NCBI RefSeq assembly: GCF_041435115.1
Contig: NZ_CP108046.1
Span: forward strand, 6,200,001-6,264,000
Source of the DNA: Streptomyces sp. NBC_00289
GTDB taxonomy: Bacteria > Actinomycetota > Actinomycetes > Streptomycetales > Streptomycetaceae
Length of the DNA stretch: 64,000 nt
Direction of reading: 5' to 3'
Of the stretch, positions 35,772 through 45,184 are shown one piece after another (the stretch's first letter is position 1; each line of letters begins with the position of its first letter). The notes below the pieces were generated by a model, which was given only the letters and a program-made list of their open reading frames with translations, did no database searches and had not been told where the DNA came from. A program made the position numbers and the translations under genes.

Positions 35772-37580
35772 ATGAGCGCCCCAACCCCGGCCCCCGGTGA
35801 CGACAGGCCCCGCGAAGGGTTTTACCCGGACCCGTCCATTCCTGGATATGTCCGGTACTGGAACGGTGCCGCGTGGGTGCCCGGCACCAGCCGTCCGGCG
35901 CCCACGGACGGCGGGTCGCTCGCACCACCGACCGGCGCACCACCGGCGCACACACACGCGCCCGCGCCCGAATCGGCTTCGGCTTCGGCTTCGGCTGAGG
36001 AGACAGGCCCGTTCTTCTTCGACGAGGACCCGGTCGCCACCTCCGCCCCCTCCGCCCCCTCCGTCCCCGACGCCCGCCACGGCAGCCGGCCCGAGCCCGC
36101 GTCCGCCTGGGGCGCCGACCGGTCCCGGCAGGCCGGCTTCGGCGGCGAGCAGGACCGCCGGGTGTCCTGGGGCTCCCCGCAGGGCCCCGACCCGCGGCTG
36201 CCGGCCGGCGACCCCGCGCGGCCCGACGACCGCGCCGCCCCCACGGACGGCCCGGCGACGGCGCCGCCCGCGGGCCCGGCGCCCTCGGACGCGGGCGGCG
36301 CCGGCGGGACGTTCGTGTTCCGCCGGCCGACGGCGGGTCAGGGCGACAGCCCGGCCGGCAGCACCGCGACACCCGGCGCCTCCGCGCCGGCGGCCACTCC
36401 GCACATCCCCGGTCCCGGCGGCCCCGCCGCCGACGAGGGCACCATGACCTTCCGTGCGCTCTCCCCGCGCGCGGGGCAGCAGCACCCGGCGCCCGGGGCG
36501 CAGACCGGCGGCACGAACCCGGCGGGCCCGTCGGCGCAGGCGGGCGGCCCCGGCGCGGGCGGTCAACCGGCGTCGGCGGACGGCGGCTTCGGCGGGCCGG
36601 TGGCGGCCCGTGGAGACGCGGCGGCCGGTGGGCCGGGAGCGCCCGGCTTCGGTGCCGGGAAGGCCGCTGCCGCCCGCGCCGCGGCGTCCCAGGCCGCCCC
36701 GGCCTCGGCGGCCCTGTCCGGACCGCAGCAGGCGGCCCCGGCCTCCGGCCCGCAGTCCGCCCCGTCGGCCCGTGCGGCATCCTCCGCTCCCGCCGCCCCG
36801 TCGGCCCATGCCGCTGCTCCAGCCCCTGTCGCCCCCTCGACACCCGCCGCTTCCTCCGCCCCCTCGGCGTCCTCCGCCCCCGGTCGGCAGGCGGCGGCGC
36901 CGGCGGTGCCCCAGCAGGCCGCCGGACCCCAGCAGGAGGCGGCTTCCGCCCCGATGGCCGCCGGTTCCGGTGGCGGTCAGCCCTCGTGGGCGCAGCAGGT
37001 GCACCGGCTGGCGGGGGCGCCCGGCGACGATCAGCCCGTCACGCCCTGGAAGCCGCCGGTCGAGGACGTGTTCCAGGCGGCCGCCCGGCGGCAGTCGGAG
37101 GCCAGGCCCGCCGGGCTCGGCAAGCGGCTCACGGCCCGGCTGATCGACACCGTCGTCCTGGCCGGCGTCACCGGGGCGGCCGCCGTACCGCTCGGCACCC
37201 GGGCGCTCGACCACGTCAACGAGAAGATCGACGCGGCCAAGCTCTCCGGCGAGACCGTCACGGTCTGGCTGCTCGACGGCACGACCTCGGTGTACCTCGG
37301 CATCGTCCTGGCCGTCCTGCTCGTCTTCGGCGTCCTCTACGAGGTGCTGCCCACGGCCAGGTGGGGCCGCACCCTCGGCAAGAAGCTGCTGGGCCTGGAG
37401 GTACGGGACATCGAGGGCCACGAGCCCCCGACCTTCGGCGGAGCCCTGCGCCGCTGGCTCGTCTACAGTGTGCCCGGCCTGCTCGTGGTGGGTGTCGTGG
37501 GTGTCCTGTGGGGCCTGTTCGACCGGCCGTGGCACCAGTGCTGGCACGACAAGGCCGCGCATACGTTCGTGGCGGGATGA
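35772..37580 (+). CDS. RDD-family membrane protein with DUF2510 N-terminus and long disordered linker
   Basis: A 602-residue protein. Residues ~15-40 form a DUF2510 motif (GFYPDPSIPGYVRYWNG-AAW). Residues ~45-430 are a Pro/Ala/Gly/Ser-rich disordered linker. The last ~155 residues are an RDD domain with three membrane helices: KRLTARLIDTVVLAGVTGA, SVYLGIVLAVLLVFGVLYE and WLVYSVPGLLVVGVVGVLW, plus the motif WGRTLGKKLLGLEV. RDD proteins have been linked to ion transport or small-molecule flux. A second RDD gene follows 89 bp downstream. Confidence 0.8.
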   Translation: MSAPTPAPGDDRPREGFYPDPSIPGYVRYWNGAAWVPGTSRPAPTDGGSLAPPTGAPPAHTHAPAPESASASASAEETGPFFFDEDPVATSAPSAPSVPDARHGSRPEPASAWGADRSRQAGFGGEQDRRVSWGSPQGPDPRLPAGDPARPDDRAAPTDGPATAPPAGPAPSDAGGAGGTFVFRRPTAGQGDSPAGSTATPGASAPAATPHIPGPGGPAADEGTMTFRALSPRAGQQHPAPGAQTGGTNPAGPSAQAGGPGAGGQPASADGGFGGPVAARGDAAAGGPGAPGFGAGKAAAARAAASQAAPASAALSGPQQAAPASGPQSAPSARAASSAPAAPSAHAAAPAPVAPSTPAASSAPSASSAPGRQAAAPAVPQQAAGPQQEAASAPMAAGSGGGQPSWAQQVHRLAGAPGDDQPVTPWKPPVEDVFQAAARRQSEARPAGLGKRLTARLIDTVVLAGVTGAAAVPLGTRALDHVNEKIDAAKLSGETVTVWLLDGTTSVYLGIVLAVLLVFGVLYEVLPTARWGRTLGKKLLGLEVRDIEGHEPPTFGGALRRWLVYSVPGLLVVGVVGVLWGLFDRPWHQCWHDKAAHTFVAG

Positions 37581-37669
37581 CCGTATACGGCACCGGAGCC
37601 GGCTGATTCGGTCCCCCGTACGGCCGCTCGCCGGATGCGGAGCCGGGGGGTTCGCGGTCGACTCGGGCC

Positions 37670-38413
37670 ATGAGCAGCGAACCGCCTCCCGGCTCCGGTC
37701 AGCAGCCACCGGAGGACGACCCGTTCAGGAAGCAGCCCCCGCCCGGCGCACCCGGCCCGGGTTCGGGCCCGCCGTCCGACGCCCCGCACGGCAGCCGGCC
37801 CCCGCCCCACCAGGGCGGCCCCTACGGCGGCGACCCCTACGGCGGCGGTCCGGGCGGCGGCGGTCCGGGCGGTCCGGGCGGAGGTGATCCCTACGGCGGC
37901 GGCGGCCCCTACGGCGGTGGTCCCGGCGGCCCCGGCGGCCCCTACGCCTCGGACCCGTTGGCCGGGATGCCGCCGCTCGCCGACAGCGGCAAGCGCACGC
38001 TGGCCCGGATCATCGACATGATCATGGTGGGCGTCGTGGTCTGGCTGCTGACCTGGGCCTTCAACGTCCGCGAGTACGAGGTGGACAGCGACAAGTTCGA
38101 GGTCGGCAGGTCCTTCGCGCAGTCGCTGGTCGCCGCGGTCCTCTACATCGCCTACGACACGATCCTGATCAGCAGGTCGGGGCAGACGCTCGGCAAGAAG
38201 TGGCTGGGCATGCGGGTGGCCAACCTGGACAACGGCGCCACGCCCTCCGTGCAGAACACACTGGTCCGCTCAGCCGTGCTGTGGATTCCGTTCGCCTTCT
38301 GCTGCGCCTGTATCTGGACCGCGATCGCGGGCGGCTGGAGCTTCTTCGACAAGCCCTACAAGCAGGGCCTGCACGACAAGGCGGCCAAGACGGTGGTCGT
38401 CAGGACCGGCTGA
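37670..38413 (+). CDS. RDD-family membrane protein with Gly/Pro/Tyr-rich N-terminus
   Basis: A 247-residue protein. Its first ~95 residues are a Pro/Gly/Tyr-rich repeat (GGPYGGDPYGGGPGG-type). The RDD domain follows with KRTLARIIDMIMVGVVVWLLTW, a second helix at SLVAAVLYIAYDTILIS, SGQTLGKKWLGMRVANLD and a C-terminal helix (WIPFAFCCACIWTAIAGG). Cysteines cluster in the last helix. It is paralogous to the preceding RDD protein and probably co-transcribed. The GY-rich tail resembles surface- or condensate-forming low-complexity segments; function unknown. Confidence 0.8.
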   Translation: MSSEPPPGSGQQPPEDDPFRKQPPPGAPGPGSGPPSDAPHGSRPPPHQGGPYGGDPYGGGPGGGGPGGPGGGDPYGGGGPYGGGPGGPGGPYASDPLAGMPPLADSGKRTLARIIDMIMVGVVVWLLTWAFNVREYEVDSDKFEVGRSFAQSLVAAVLYIAYDTILISRSGQTLGKKWLGMRVANLDNGATPSVQNTLVRSAVLWIPFAFCCACIWTAIAGGWSFFDKPYKQGLHDKAAKTVVVRTG

Positions 38414-38519
38414 GGCCGCGGCGCGGCCGGTCGTGCCGGTTCGTGCTCTGTCCTGCCGGTTCGTGCCGGGCAGACGCGGAGAGACCCGGCGCGTTCGTGT
38501 CTGGACGCGCCGGGAGGGG

Positions 38520-38807
38520 TCAGGAAGCGGCGCGCTCGTGCACGGGCTCGGACGCCACCGAGGCGACCGAGGCCACGACGGGTGCCGGCGCCTCCCGCAG
38601 GGCGGCGACGGGCCGCGGTCCCCGGACGGCGCTCTGCCTCGGCAGCGGAACCGTCATGGCGACCAGGAGCCCGAGGGCGAGTCCCGCGATGGCGATGACC
38701 GCGATCCCCACACCCGAACTCGTCTGCGACAGCAGCAGCATGGCGAGCGTCGAGAAGATCACGGTGAACGAACCGTAGGCGAGCTGTGCGGCAGTCGGAC
38801 GAGGCAT
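38520..38807 (-). CDS. Small two-helix membrane protein
   Basis: A 95-residue protein with two hydrophobic segments, AQLAYGSFTVIFSTLAMLLL and VGIAVIAIAGLALGLLVAM, followed by a positively charged and then Ala/Val-rich tail (VASVASVASEP). No family is recognised. It is convergent with the second RDD gene and is read away from the large intergenic region in front of the M6 protease gene. Confidence 0.6.
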   Translation of the reverse strand: MPRPTAAQLAYGSFTVIFSTLAMLLLSQTSSGVGIAVIAIAGLALGLLVAMTVPLPRQSAVRGPRPVAALREAPAPVVASVASVASEPVHERAAS

Positions 38808-39218
38808 GGCAATCGTGTCCTCGGAAGTGGGGGTCCACGGGGGGCGTCGGCCTGGCTTTCCGCCGATAACTGGGCGTTCCGCCGACCGACTCTAATCGGC
38901 TGCATGCCCGAGTGGAACGAACGGTAAGCGTGACCTAACCAACAGTGCCGGTGCACAGGGGGCGCACGGAGTCATGACGTCCATCAAGTGGACGGCGTCG
39001 CGCGCCTGTTCCGTTACAGTCTCGTGTCCGCAATGCGAACACCACCTCCTAATAATGCACTTGTTCTGTCCAAGTCAAGGTCTGTCTTTTCTCGTAAACC
39101 AGTAGTCAAATGTCGTCACTTGACTACACGCGTATACCGCGCGCGGACCTTAGATGATCAGGACCCCCTTGATCAGGATCCCCCTCCGCGTAGACGGGCG
39201 CGTTAGGGGAGGCATCAA
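38808..39218 (+). promoter_or_regulatory. Long AT-richer control region upstream of the M6 protease gene
   Basis: A 411-bp gene-free stretch, clearly lower in GC than its surroundings from ~38880 on. It holds an inverted repeat TAGTCAA (39103-39109)/TTGACTA (39120-39126) and two adjacent 15-16 bp direct repeats beginning TGATCAGGA (39155-39185). These are likely regulator sites for the protease gene. GGGGAGG (39206-39212) is its ribosome-binding site. Confidence 0.5.
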
Positions 39219-41555
39219 GTGACGGGTAGATCCTGGACGTTCAGAACGGCAGCGACGGTCGTCGCCCTTGCGGCGGCCTCGGCCACGTTCTCTGCGTTCG
39301 CCGTGGCACAGGCCGCGGACGGCGGGTCCGCGGCGAGCGCCACGGTGGACCGGCATGATCCGCAGCCGGTCAAGACGAAGAAGCACGACCTCGACGGGCC
39401 CCTGACGAAGACTCAGGACGCGCAGCACCAGGAAGCGCTGGACCAGGTCATATCGGGCGCCGCGTCCGTCAAGGACCGCAACGGCTCGAAGGTCGTCAAG
39501 CTCAAGGGCAAGGACAAGTACGTCGAGCTGGGCCGCGAGAAGACCGACAAGATCTTCACGATCCTGGTCGAGTTCGGCGACCAGGTCGACAGCCGCTACG
39601 GCGGCACGGCGGGCCCGGCGCACAACACGATCGCCGCGCCGGACCGCAAGAAGGACAACAGCACGGCCTGGCAGGCGGACTACAACCAGGCGCACTTCCA
39701 GGACCTGTACTTCGGCACCGGCAAGAAGACCGAGTCGCTGAAGAAGTACTACGAGAAGCAGTCCTCGGGCCGCTACTCGGTCGAGGGCGAAGTGACCGAC
39801 TGGGTCAAGGTCCCCTACAACGAGGCCCGCTACGGCTCCAACAAGGCCTCCACCGGCGCCTGGTACGCGGTCCAGGACGGCGTGAACGCCTGGGTCGCCG
39901 AGCGCGAGGCGGCCGGCGACACCGCCGCCGAGATCAAGACGGAACTGGCCGAGTTCGACCAGTGGGACCGTTACGACTACGACGGCGACGGCAACTTCAA
40001 CGAGCCCGACGGCTACATCGACCACTTCCAGATCGTGCACGCCGGCGAGGACGAGTCCGCGGGCGGCGGCGCCCAGGGCGAGGACGCGATCTGGGCCCAC
40101 CGCTGGTACGCCTTCGGCACCGACGCCGGCGCCACCGGCCCGGACACCAACAAGCTCGGCGGCACCCAGATCGGCGACACCGGCGTCTGGGTCGGCGACT
40201 ACACCATCCAGCCGGAGAACGGCGGCCTGGGCGTCTTCGCCCACGAGTACGGCCACGACCTCGGCCTGCCCGACGAGTACGACACGGCCGGCGGCGAGAA
40301 CTCCACCGGTTTCTGGACCCTGATGTCGTCCGGCTCCTGGCTCGGTACCGGCAAGCAGTCCATCGGCGACCTGCCCGGTGACATGAACGCCTGGGACAAG
40401 CTCCAGCTCGGCTGGCTCGACTACGACGTCGCCAAGGCGGGCGTGAAGTCCGCCCACAGGCTGGGCGTGGCGGAGTACAACACCAAGAACGCCCAGGCCC
40501 TCGTGGTCCAGTTGCCGGAGAAGGAGGTCACCACCCAGGTGGTCGCCCCGGCGCAGGGCGCCTCGCAGTGGTGGAGCGGCAGCGGCAACGACCTGCGCAA
40601 CTCCCTGTCCCGCTCGGTCGACCTGACCGGCAAGACCAGCGCGAGCCTCACGCTCGACGCCTGGTGGGACATCGAGCAGGACTACGACTACCTCTACACC
40701 GAGGTCTCCACCGACGGCGCCAACTGGACGCCCGTCGACGGAACCCTGGCCGACGGCACCGCCATCCCGCGCGACGGCAGCGACAAGCCCGCCCTCACCG
40801 GCACGGTGGCCGCCTACCAGAAGCTGACGTTCCCGCTCGACGCCTACGCGGGCAAGAAGGTCGACCTGCGCTTCCGCTACGCCACCGACGGGGGCGTGGC
40901 CCAGAAGGGCTTCGCGGCCGACGAGATCACGGTGACCGCCGACGGCGCCACCGTCTTCGCCGACAACGCCGAGTCCGCTGACGCGGCCTGGACGGCGGAC
41001 GGCTTCTCGCTCATCGGCGCGTCCATCACGGACGACTACGCCCAGTACTACATCGCCGAGAACCGCCAGTACGTCTCGTACGACAAGGTGTTGAAGGTCG
41101 GCCCGTACAACTACGGCTTCTCGACGACCCGTCCGGACTGGGTGGAGCACTACGCCTACCAGAACGGTCTGCTGATCTGGAAGTGGGACACCTCCCAGGC
41201 GGACGACAACACCAGCGCCCACGCGGGTGAGGGTCTGATCCTTCCCATCGACTCGCACCCGACCCCGCTGAAGTGGGCCGACGGCACCCTGATGCGCAAC
41301 CGCATCCAGGCCTTCGACTCCACCTTCAGCTGGTACCCGACGGACGCGATCACGCTGCACAAGGCGGATGTCGCGACCAAGATCAAGGCGCGTGCGGGTG
41401 TCCCGGTCTTCGATGACGCCAAGTCGTCGTACTACGACGCGTCGAACCCGTACGCGGGCGTCAAGATCACTGACACCAACACCCGGATCAAGATTGTCAA
41501 GGAGCCGCTGAGCGGCTCGACGATCACGCTCCAGGTCGGACCCTCCGCGAAGTAG
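39219..41555 (+). CDS. Secreted M6-family (immune inhibitor A-type) metalloprotease
   Basis: A 778-residue secreted zinc protease. The signal peptide spans residues ~1-32 (TWTFRTAA-type basic start, VVALAAASATFSAFAVAQA). A propeptide follows. The HExxH site is FAHEYGHDLGLPDEYD (His342, Glu343, His346), continuing into GFWTLMSSGSWLG, characteristic of M6 peptidases. A C-terminal region with repeated DYLYTEVSTDGANW-like beta segments and calcium-binding-like acidic stretches (DYDGDGNFNEPDGYID) completes the fold. The GTG is 6 nt after GGGGAGG. It acts outside the cell, probably in nutrient scavenging. Confidence 0.92.
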   Translation: MTGRSWTFRTAATVVALAAASATFSAFAVAQAADGGSAASATVDRHDPQPVKTKKHDLDGPLTKTQDAQHQEALDQVISGAASVKDRNGSKVVKLKGKDKYVELGREKTDKIFTILVEFGDQVDSRYGGTAGPAHNTIAAPDRKKDNSTAWQADYNQAHFQDLYFGTGKKTESLKKYYEKQSSGRYSVEGEVTDWVKVPYNEARYGSNKASTGAWYAVQDGVNAWVAEREAAGDTAAEIKTELAEFDQWDRYDYDGDGNFNEPDGYIDHFQIVHAGEDESAGGGAQGEDAIWAHRWYAFGTDAGATGPDTNKLGGTQIGDTGVWVGDYTIQPENGGLGVFAHEYGHDLGLPDEYDTAGGENSTGFWTLMSSGSWLGTGKQSIGDLPGDMNAWDKLQLGWLDYDVAKAGVKSAHRLGVAEYNTKNAQALVVQLPEKEVTTQVVAPAQGASQWWSGSGNDLRNSLSRSVDLTGKTSASLTLDAWWDIEQDYDYLYTEVSTDGANWTPVDGTLADGTAIPRDGSDKPALTGTVAAYQKLTFPLDAYAGKKVDLRFRYATDGGVAQKGFAADEITVTADGATVFADNAESADAAWTADGFSLIGASITDDYAQYYIAENRQYVSYDKVLKVGPYNYGFSTTRPDWVEHYAYQNGLLIWKWDTSQADDNTSAHAGEGLILPIDSHPTPLKWADGTLMRNRIQAFDSTFSWYPTDAITLHKADVATKIKARAGVPVFDDAKSSYYDASNPYAGVKITDTNTRIKIVKEPLSGSTITLQVGPSAK

Positions 41556-41581
41556 CCACTGTTTTCGCAGGTCAGAAGCGT

Positions 41582-41614
41582 ATCGGCGGTGACCCCCTGG
41601 CGGGTTGCCGCCGA
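41582..41614 (+). terminator. Terminator after the M6 protease gene
   Basis: ATCGGCGGTGACC pairs with GGTTGCCGCCGAT (13 positions, two wobble pairs) and is followed by CGTGTTT. Confidence 0.6.
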
Positions 41615-41676
41615 TCGTGTTTAGGTGCGTCCTGTGGCTCTCTTATTGACACCGACTCGCACGGGGGTGTGACCGC

Positions 41677-41997
41677 ATGGCCGCAGGAGGTTTCTGCAAG
41701 CTGCCGACCGGCAGCGTCGTGGTGGCGCTGAACCTGCCCAGTCCGGCGCCCGGCGGCGAAACCGGGGTGCGGGTGCTGGTGCACGCGGCCAACCGGGCCC
41801 GCGCGCTGACCAGGCTGCGCAATCTGGGGCTGCGCGCGATCTACCTGCGGGGCAACGCGGCCCCGCCGACGCCGGACGAGATATCCGCGGTGCTGTACCA
41901 CCCGGACGGTCTCGTGTGGCGGGAGATCACCGCCTGCGAACCGACCGCCTGGCGGGCCTTCACCACCCTGGCCGGGGTGCGCCTGGCGACCCACTGA
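41677..41997 (+). CDS. Conserved hypothetical protein (Streptomyces)
   Basis: A 106-residue protein of unknown family. It has a beta-rich start (GSVVVALNLPSPAPGGETGVRVLVH), a helix (ANRARALTRLRNLGLRAIYL) and a mixed C-terminus (GLVWREITACEPTAWRAF). The composition is compact and globular. It is convergent with pncA. No function can be inferred. Confidence 0.6.
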   Translation: MAAGGFCKLPTGSVVVALNLPSPAPGGETGVRVLVHAANRARALTRLRNLGLRAIYLRGNAAPPTPDEISAVLYHPDGLVWREITACEPTAWRAFTTLAGVRLATH

Positions 41998-42062
41998 CGT
42001 CCCGGTCGACCGGGGCGGGCCGCGCCGCGCCCCGGTCGAACCGGGCCGGTCCGGGAAGAAGG

Positions 42063-42647
42063 TCAGACGACCGGCTTCCCGGAGAGCTCGACCCCGGCCT
42101 CCCGCAGCTCATCCAGGGCCCGGCCGGTGGTGTCCTCGGCCACTCCGGCGGTGAGGTCGAGCAGGACCTGCGTGCGGAAACCCTCCCGCACCGAGTCCAG
42201 CGCGGTGGCCCGCACGCAGTGGTCGGTCGCGATGCCCACGACGTCCACCTCGTCGACGTCCCGGGCCCGCAGCCAGTCGCCGAGCGAGACCCCGTTCTCG
42301 TCGTGCCCCTCGAAGCCGCTGTACGCCGCGGCGTACGCCCCCTTGTCGAAGACGGCGTCGATCGCGCCGGAGGCGACGGCCGGGGCGAAGTTCGGGTGGA
42401 AGCCCACCCCCTCGGTGCCGGCCACGCAGTGCGCGGGCCAGGAGTGGACGAAGTCGGGGTTGTCGGCGAAGTGGCCGCCGGGGGCGATGTGGTGGTCGCG
42501 GGTCGCCACCACGTGCCGATAGCCGGCGGGCGCCTGCCCGATCAGCTCGGTGATGGCGGCGGCCACGTCGGCGCCCCCGGTCACCGCGAGGCTGCCCCCC
42601 TCGCAGAAGTCGTTCTGCACGTCAACGACGATCAAGGCGCGGCGCAT
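42063..42647 (-). CDS. pncA: Nicotinamidase
   Basis: A 194-residue isochorismatase-fold enzyme that deamidates nicotinamide to nicotinate for NAD salvage. The catalytic triad is visible: Asp9 in VVDVQNDF, Lys102 in DKGAYAAAYSGF and Cys144 in IATDHCVRATALD. Metal ligands lie in ATRDHHIAPGGHF. It lies 136 bp downstream of pncB on the same strand, which makes the next enzyme of the pathway, so the two probably form an operon. Confidence 0.93.
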   Translation of the reverse strand: MRRALIVVDVQNDFCEGGSLAVTGGADVAAAITELIGQAPAGYRHVVATRDHHIAPGGHFADNPDFVHSWPAHCVAGTEGVGFHPNFAPAVASGAIDAVFDKGAYAAAYSGFEGHDENGVSLGDWLRARDVDEVDVVGIATDHCVRATALDSVREGFRTQVLLDLTAGVAEDTTGRALDELREAGVELSGKPVV

Positions 42648-42783
42648 GGGCGGTGTCCTTCGACTATGGGGTCGGGAGCGGAAGGGGTGCGGGCCCGGCC
42701 GATGAGCCTCCGAGCCTATTGACTTCGACGGCGGCGGGGGAGGGGGTGCGTGCTTTCCCTCACCGCGGTCGACCGGACAGGTG

Positions 42784-44130
42784 CTAGCTACCCGAGCGCC
42801 CGTGCACGTACTCCGTCGGGATGACGGGTTCGCCGCGGGAGAGCTGGGTCGCCGACAGCGGCAGGTTGCCGCGGGCGGCCGTGTGCCGCTCGCGGGGCAC
42901 GTCGAGCGGTTCGCGCGCGACGACCTCGCCGCCCTTGACGAGCTCGACCAGCAACTGGCGGTCGGCGAGTTCGGCCGGTACCGGCCCGGTGCCGACGACC
43001 TCCGCCTCCGCCACCCCGTGCGCGTCCAGACGACGCGCGGCCCACTTGCGGCCGCCGACGGACGTCTTGCCGCCGGTGGACTTCTTCGCCACCGACACCA
43101 GCGGTGCCTTCGGGTCGGCCGTCTCCGCGCGCGCGACCAGCTTGTAGACCATCGACGCCGTCGGGTGGCCGGAGCCGGTCACCAGCTGGGTGCCGACGCC
43201 GTACGCGTCCACGGGCGCCGCGGCCAGCGAGGCGATCGCGTACTCGTCGAGGTCCGAGGTCACGATGATCTTCGTGCCGGTCGCGCCCAGCTCGTCCAGC
43301 TGCTGCCGCACCCGGTGCGCGACGAGCAGCAGGTCGCCGGAGTCGATGCGGACCGCGCCCAGCTCGGGCCCGGCGACCTCGACGGCCGCCCGGACGGCCT
43401 CGGTGACGTCGTACGTGTCCACGAGGAGGGTGGTGCCCCGGCCCAGCGAGTTCACCTGCGCCTGGAAGGCGTCCCGCTCGTGGTCGTGCAGCAGGGTGAA
43501 GGCGTGCGCGCTCGTCCCGACCGTCGGGATGCCGTAACGGAAACCGGCCGCGAGGTCGGAGGTGGTGGTGAAGCCGCCGACGTACGCGGCCCGCGCGGCG
43601 GCGACCGCGGCCAGCTCGTGCGTGCGCCGGGCGCCCATCTCGATCAGCGGGCGGCCGCCGGCGGCGGCGGACATGCGGGAGGCCGCGGCGGCGATCGCCG
43701 AGTCGTGGTTGAGGATGGACAGGATCACGGTCTCCAGGAGCACGCACTCCGCGAAGGTGCCCTCCACTCGCAGGATCGGCGAGCCGGGGAAGTACACCTC
43801 GCCCTCGGGGTAGCCCCAGACGTCACCGCCGAAGCGGTAGGAGGCGAGCCACTCGAGGGTCTGCTCGTCGACGATCTGCCGCTCGCGCAGGAAGCCGAGG
43901 ACGCCCGCGTCGAAACGGAAGTTCTCCACGGCGTCCAGCACCCGGCCGGTCCCCGCGACGACGCCGTAGCGGCGCCCGTCCGGCAGTCGCCGGGTGAAGG
44001 CCTCGAACACGCTGCGCCGCTCGGCGGTGCCCGCCTTGAGAGCGGCCTGCAGCATGGTGAGCTCGTACTGGTCCGTGAAGAGTGCCGTCGAGGGAACGTC
44101 CACCGGCAGGCCAAGGTCCGCTGTGTTCAT
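42784..44130 (-). CDS. pncB: Nicotinate phosphoribosyltransferase
   Basis: A 448-residue enzyme that makes nicotinate mononucleotide from nicotinate, PRPP and ATP. Family segments include TALFTDQYELTMLQAAL, EGTFAECVLLETVILSILNHDS, IEMGARRTHELAAVAAARAAYVGGF and the phosphate-binding AVRIDSGDLLLVAH. The ATG at 44130 gives the normal length. It is the first gene of the pncB-pncA NAD salvage pair and divergent from clpS. Confidence 0.93.
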   Translation of the reverse strand: MNTADLGLPVDVPSTALFTDQYELTMLQAALKAGTAERRSVFEAFTRRLPDGRRYGVVAGTGRVLDAVENFRFDAGVLGFLRERQIVDEQTLEWLASYRFGGDVWGYPEGEVYFPGSPILRVEGTFAECVLLETVILSILNHDSAIAAAASRMSAAAGGRPLIEMGARRTHELAAVAAARAAYVGGFTTTSDLAAGFRYGIPTVGTSAHAFTLLHDHERDAFQAQVNSLGRGTTLLVDTYDVTEAVRAAVEVAGPELGAVRIDSGDLLLVAHRVRQQLDELGATGTKIIVTSDLDEYAIASLAAAPVDAYGVGTQLVTGSGHPTASMVYKLVARAETADPKAPLVSVAKKSTGGKTSVGGRKWAARRLDAHGVAEAEVVGTGPVPAELADRQLLVELVKGGEVVAREPLDVPRERHTAARGNLPLSATQLSRGEPVIPTEYVHGRSGS

Positions 44131-44251
44131 GACCACGGATACTACCCCCATTTCGTCACTCTGACGATTTGGTCCGCCGGGCGGGTGCGGGAACCCGTTC
44201 GCGGGACAGTTCACGAGCCCGTTTGTGCGACCACCCCCCTGCGGTGGCAGC

Positions 44252-44569
44252 ATGGGCTCTGTGACGTCACCCGCTCCCCTTGAGATCGAACGCACCGAGT
44301 CGGCGGAGGAGGTCTTCGCCGTACCCGAGCCGGACGTCCCCTGGGTCACGATCGTGCACAACGACCCGGTCAACCTCATGAGCTACGTGACGTACGTCTT
44401 CCAGACGTACTTCGGCTACACGAAGGACAAGGCCACCAAGCTCATGATGGACGTCCACCACAAGGGCCGCGCGGTCGTCTCCAGCGGCAGCCGCGAAGAG
44501 ATGGAACGCGATGTGCAGGCCATGCACGGCTACGGTCTGTGGGCCACCCTCCAGCAGGACCGGAAGTAG
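44252..44569 (+). CDS. clpS: ClpS adaptor for ATP-dependent proteolysis
   Basis: A 105-residue protein. The ClpS core is [44 protein letters not shown], with the Asn-Asp of the N-degron pocket and the Met/His contacts. It delivers N-end rule substrates to ClpAP/ClpCP. GTG 44261 is an alternative start three codons in. The next gene begins 12 bp after its stop, in an arrangement conserved in actinobacteria. Confidence 0.93.
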   Translation: MGSVTSPAPLEIERTESAEEVFAVPEPDVPWVTIVHNDPVNLMSYVTYVFQTYFGYTKDKATKLMMDVHHKGRAVVSSGSREEMERDVQAMHGYGLWATLQQDRK

Positions 44570-44581
44570 CGATATCCCCTG

Positions 44582-45184
44582 ATGCCAGGACACTTCGAAC
44601 CGCTCCCCGGCGGCGGCGCGGCCGTCGCCCTCGACGACGTCGAGATCTCCATCATCCGCTCGCTGGCCGTCCAGCTCCTGGAGCTCATCGGCCCCGGCCC
44701 CGCCGAGGAGACCCCCGAGGACCCGCTCGCCGAGCTGTTCGCCGAGGGTCCGAGCGAACCGCCCGCCGACCCGGTGCTGCGCCGCCTCTTCCCCGACGCC
44801 TACGGCGACCCGGAGGCGACCCCGGGACCTCAGGCTGCCGAGGAGCAGCGGGCGCATTCGTCCGAGTTCCGCCGCTACACCGAGAATGACCTGCGGGCCG
44901 GCAAGCGGGAGAGCGCCCTCGCGGTGATCCGCTCCCTCGACGTCCTGATGTCCGCCGGTGACGGCGGGGCGGTCCTGAAGCTGGCGCCGGAGGAGTCGAA
45001 GCAGTGGCTCGGCGCCCTCAACGACCTGCGGCTGGCCATCGGTTCCCGGCTGGACATCAGCGACGAGGACGACACCGACCTCCTCTACCGGCTCCCGGAC
45101 GAGGACCCGCGCAAGCCGATGGTGATGGCCTACCTGTGGCTGGGCGGCCTTCAGGAGTCGCTCGTCGCGACGCTTATGCCCTGA
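44582..45184 (+). CDS. DUF2017 protein (ClpS-linked)
   Basis: A 200-residue acidic, helical protein. DUF2017 genes commonly follow clpS in actinobacteria, which suggests a role in regulated proteolysis, but no activity is known. Visible segments are VALDDVEISIIRSLAVQLLELIG, EFRRYTENDLRAGKRESALAVIRSL and DDTDLLYRLPDEDPRKPMVMAYLWLGGLQESLV. It is probably co-transcribed with clpS. Confidence 0.85.
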   Translation: MPGHFEPLPGGGAAVALDDVEISIIRSLAVQLLELIGPGPAEETPEDPLAELFAEGPSEPPADPVLRRLFPDAYGDPEATPGPQAAEEQRAHSSEFRRYTENDLRAGKRESALAVIRSLDVLMSAGDGGAVLKLAPEESKQWLGALNDLRLAIGSRLDISDEDDTDLLYRLPDEDPRKPMVMAYLWLGGLQESLVATLMP

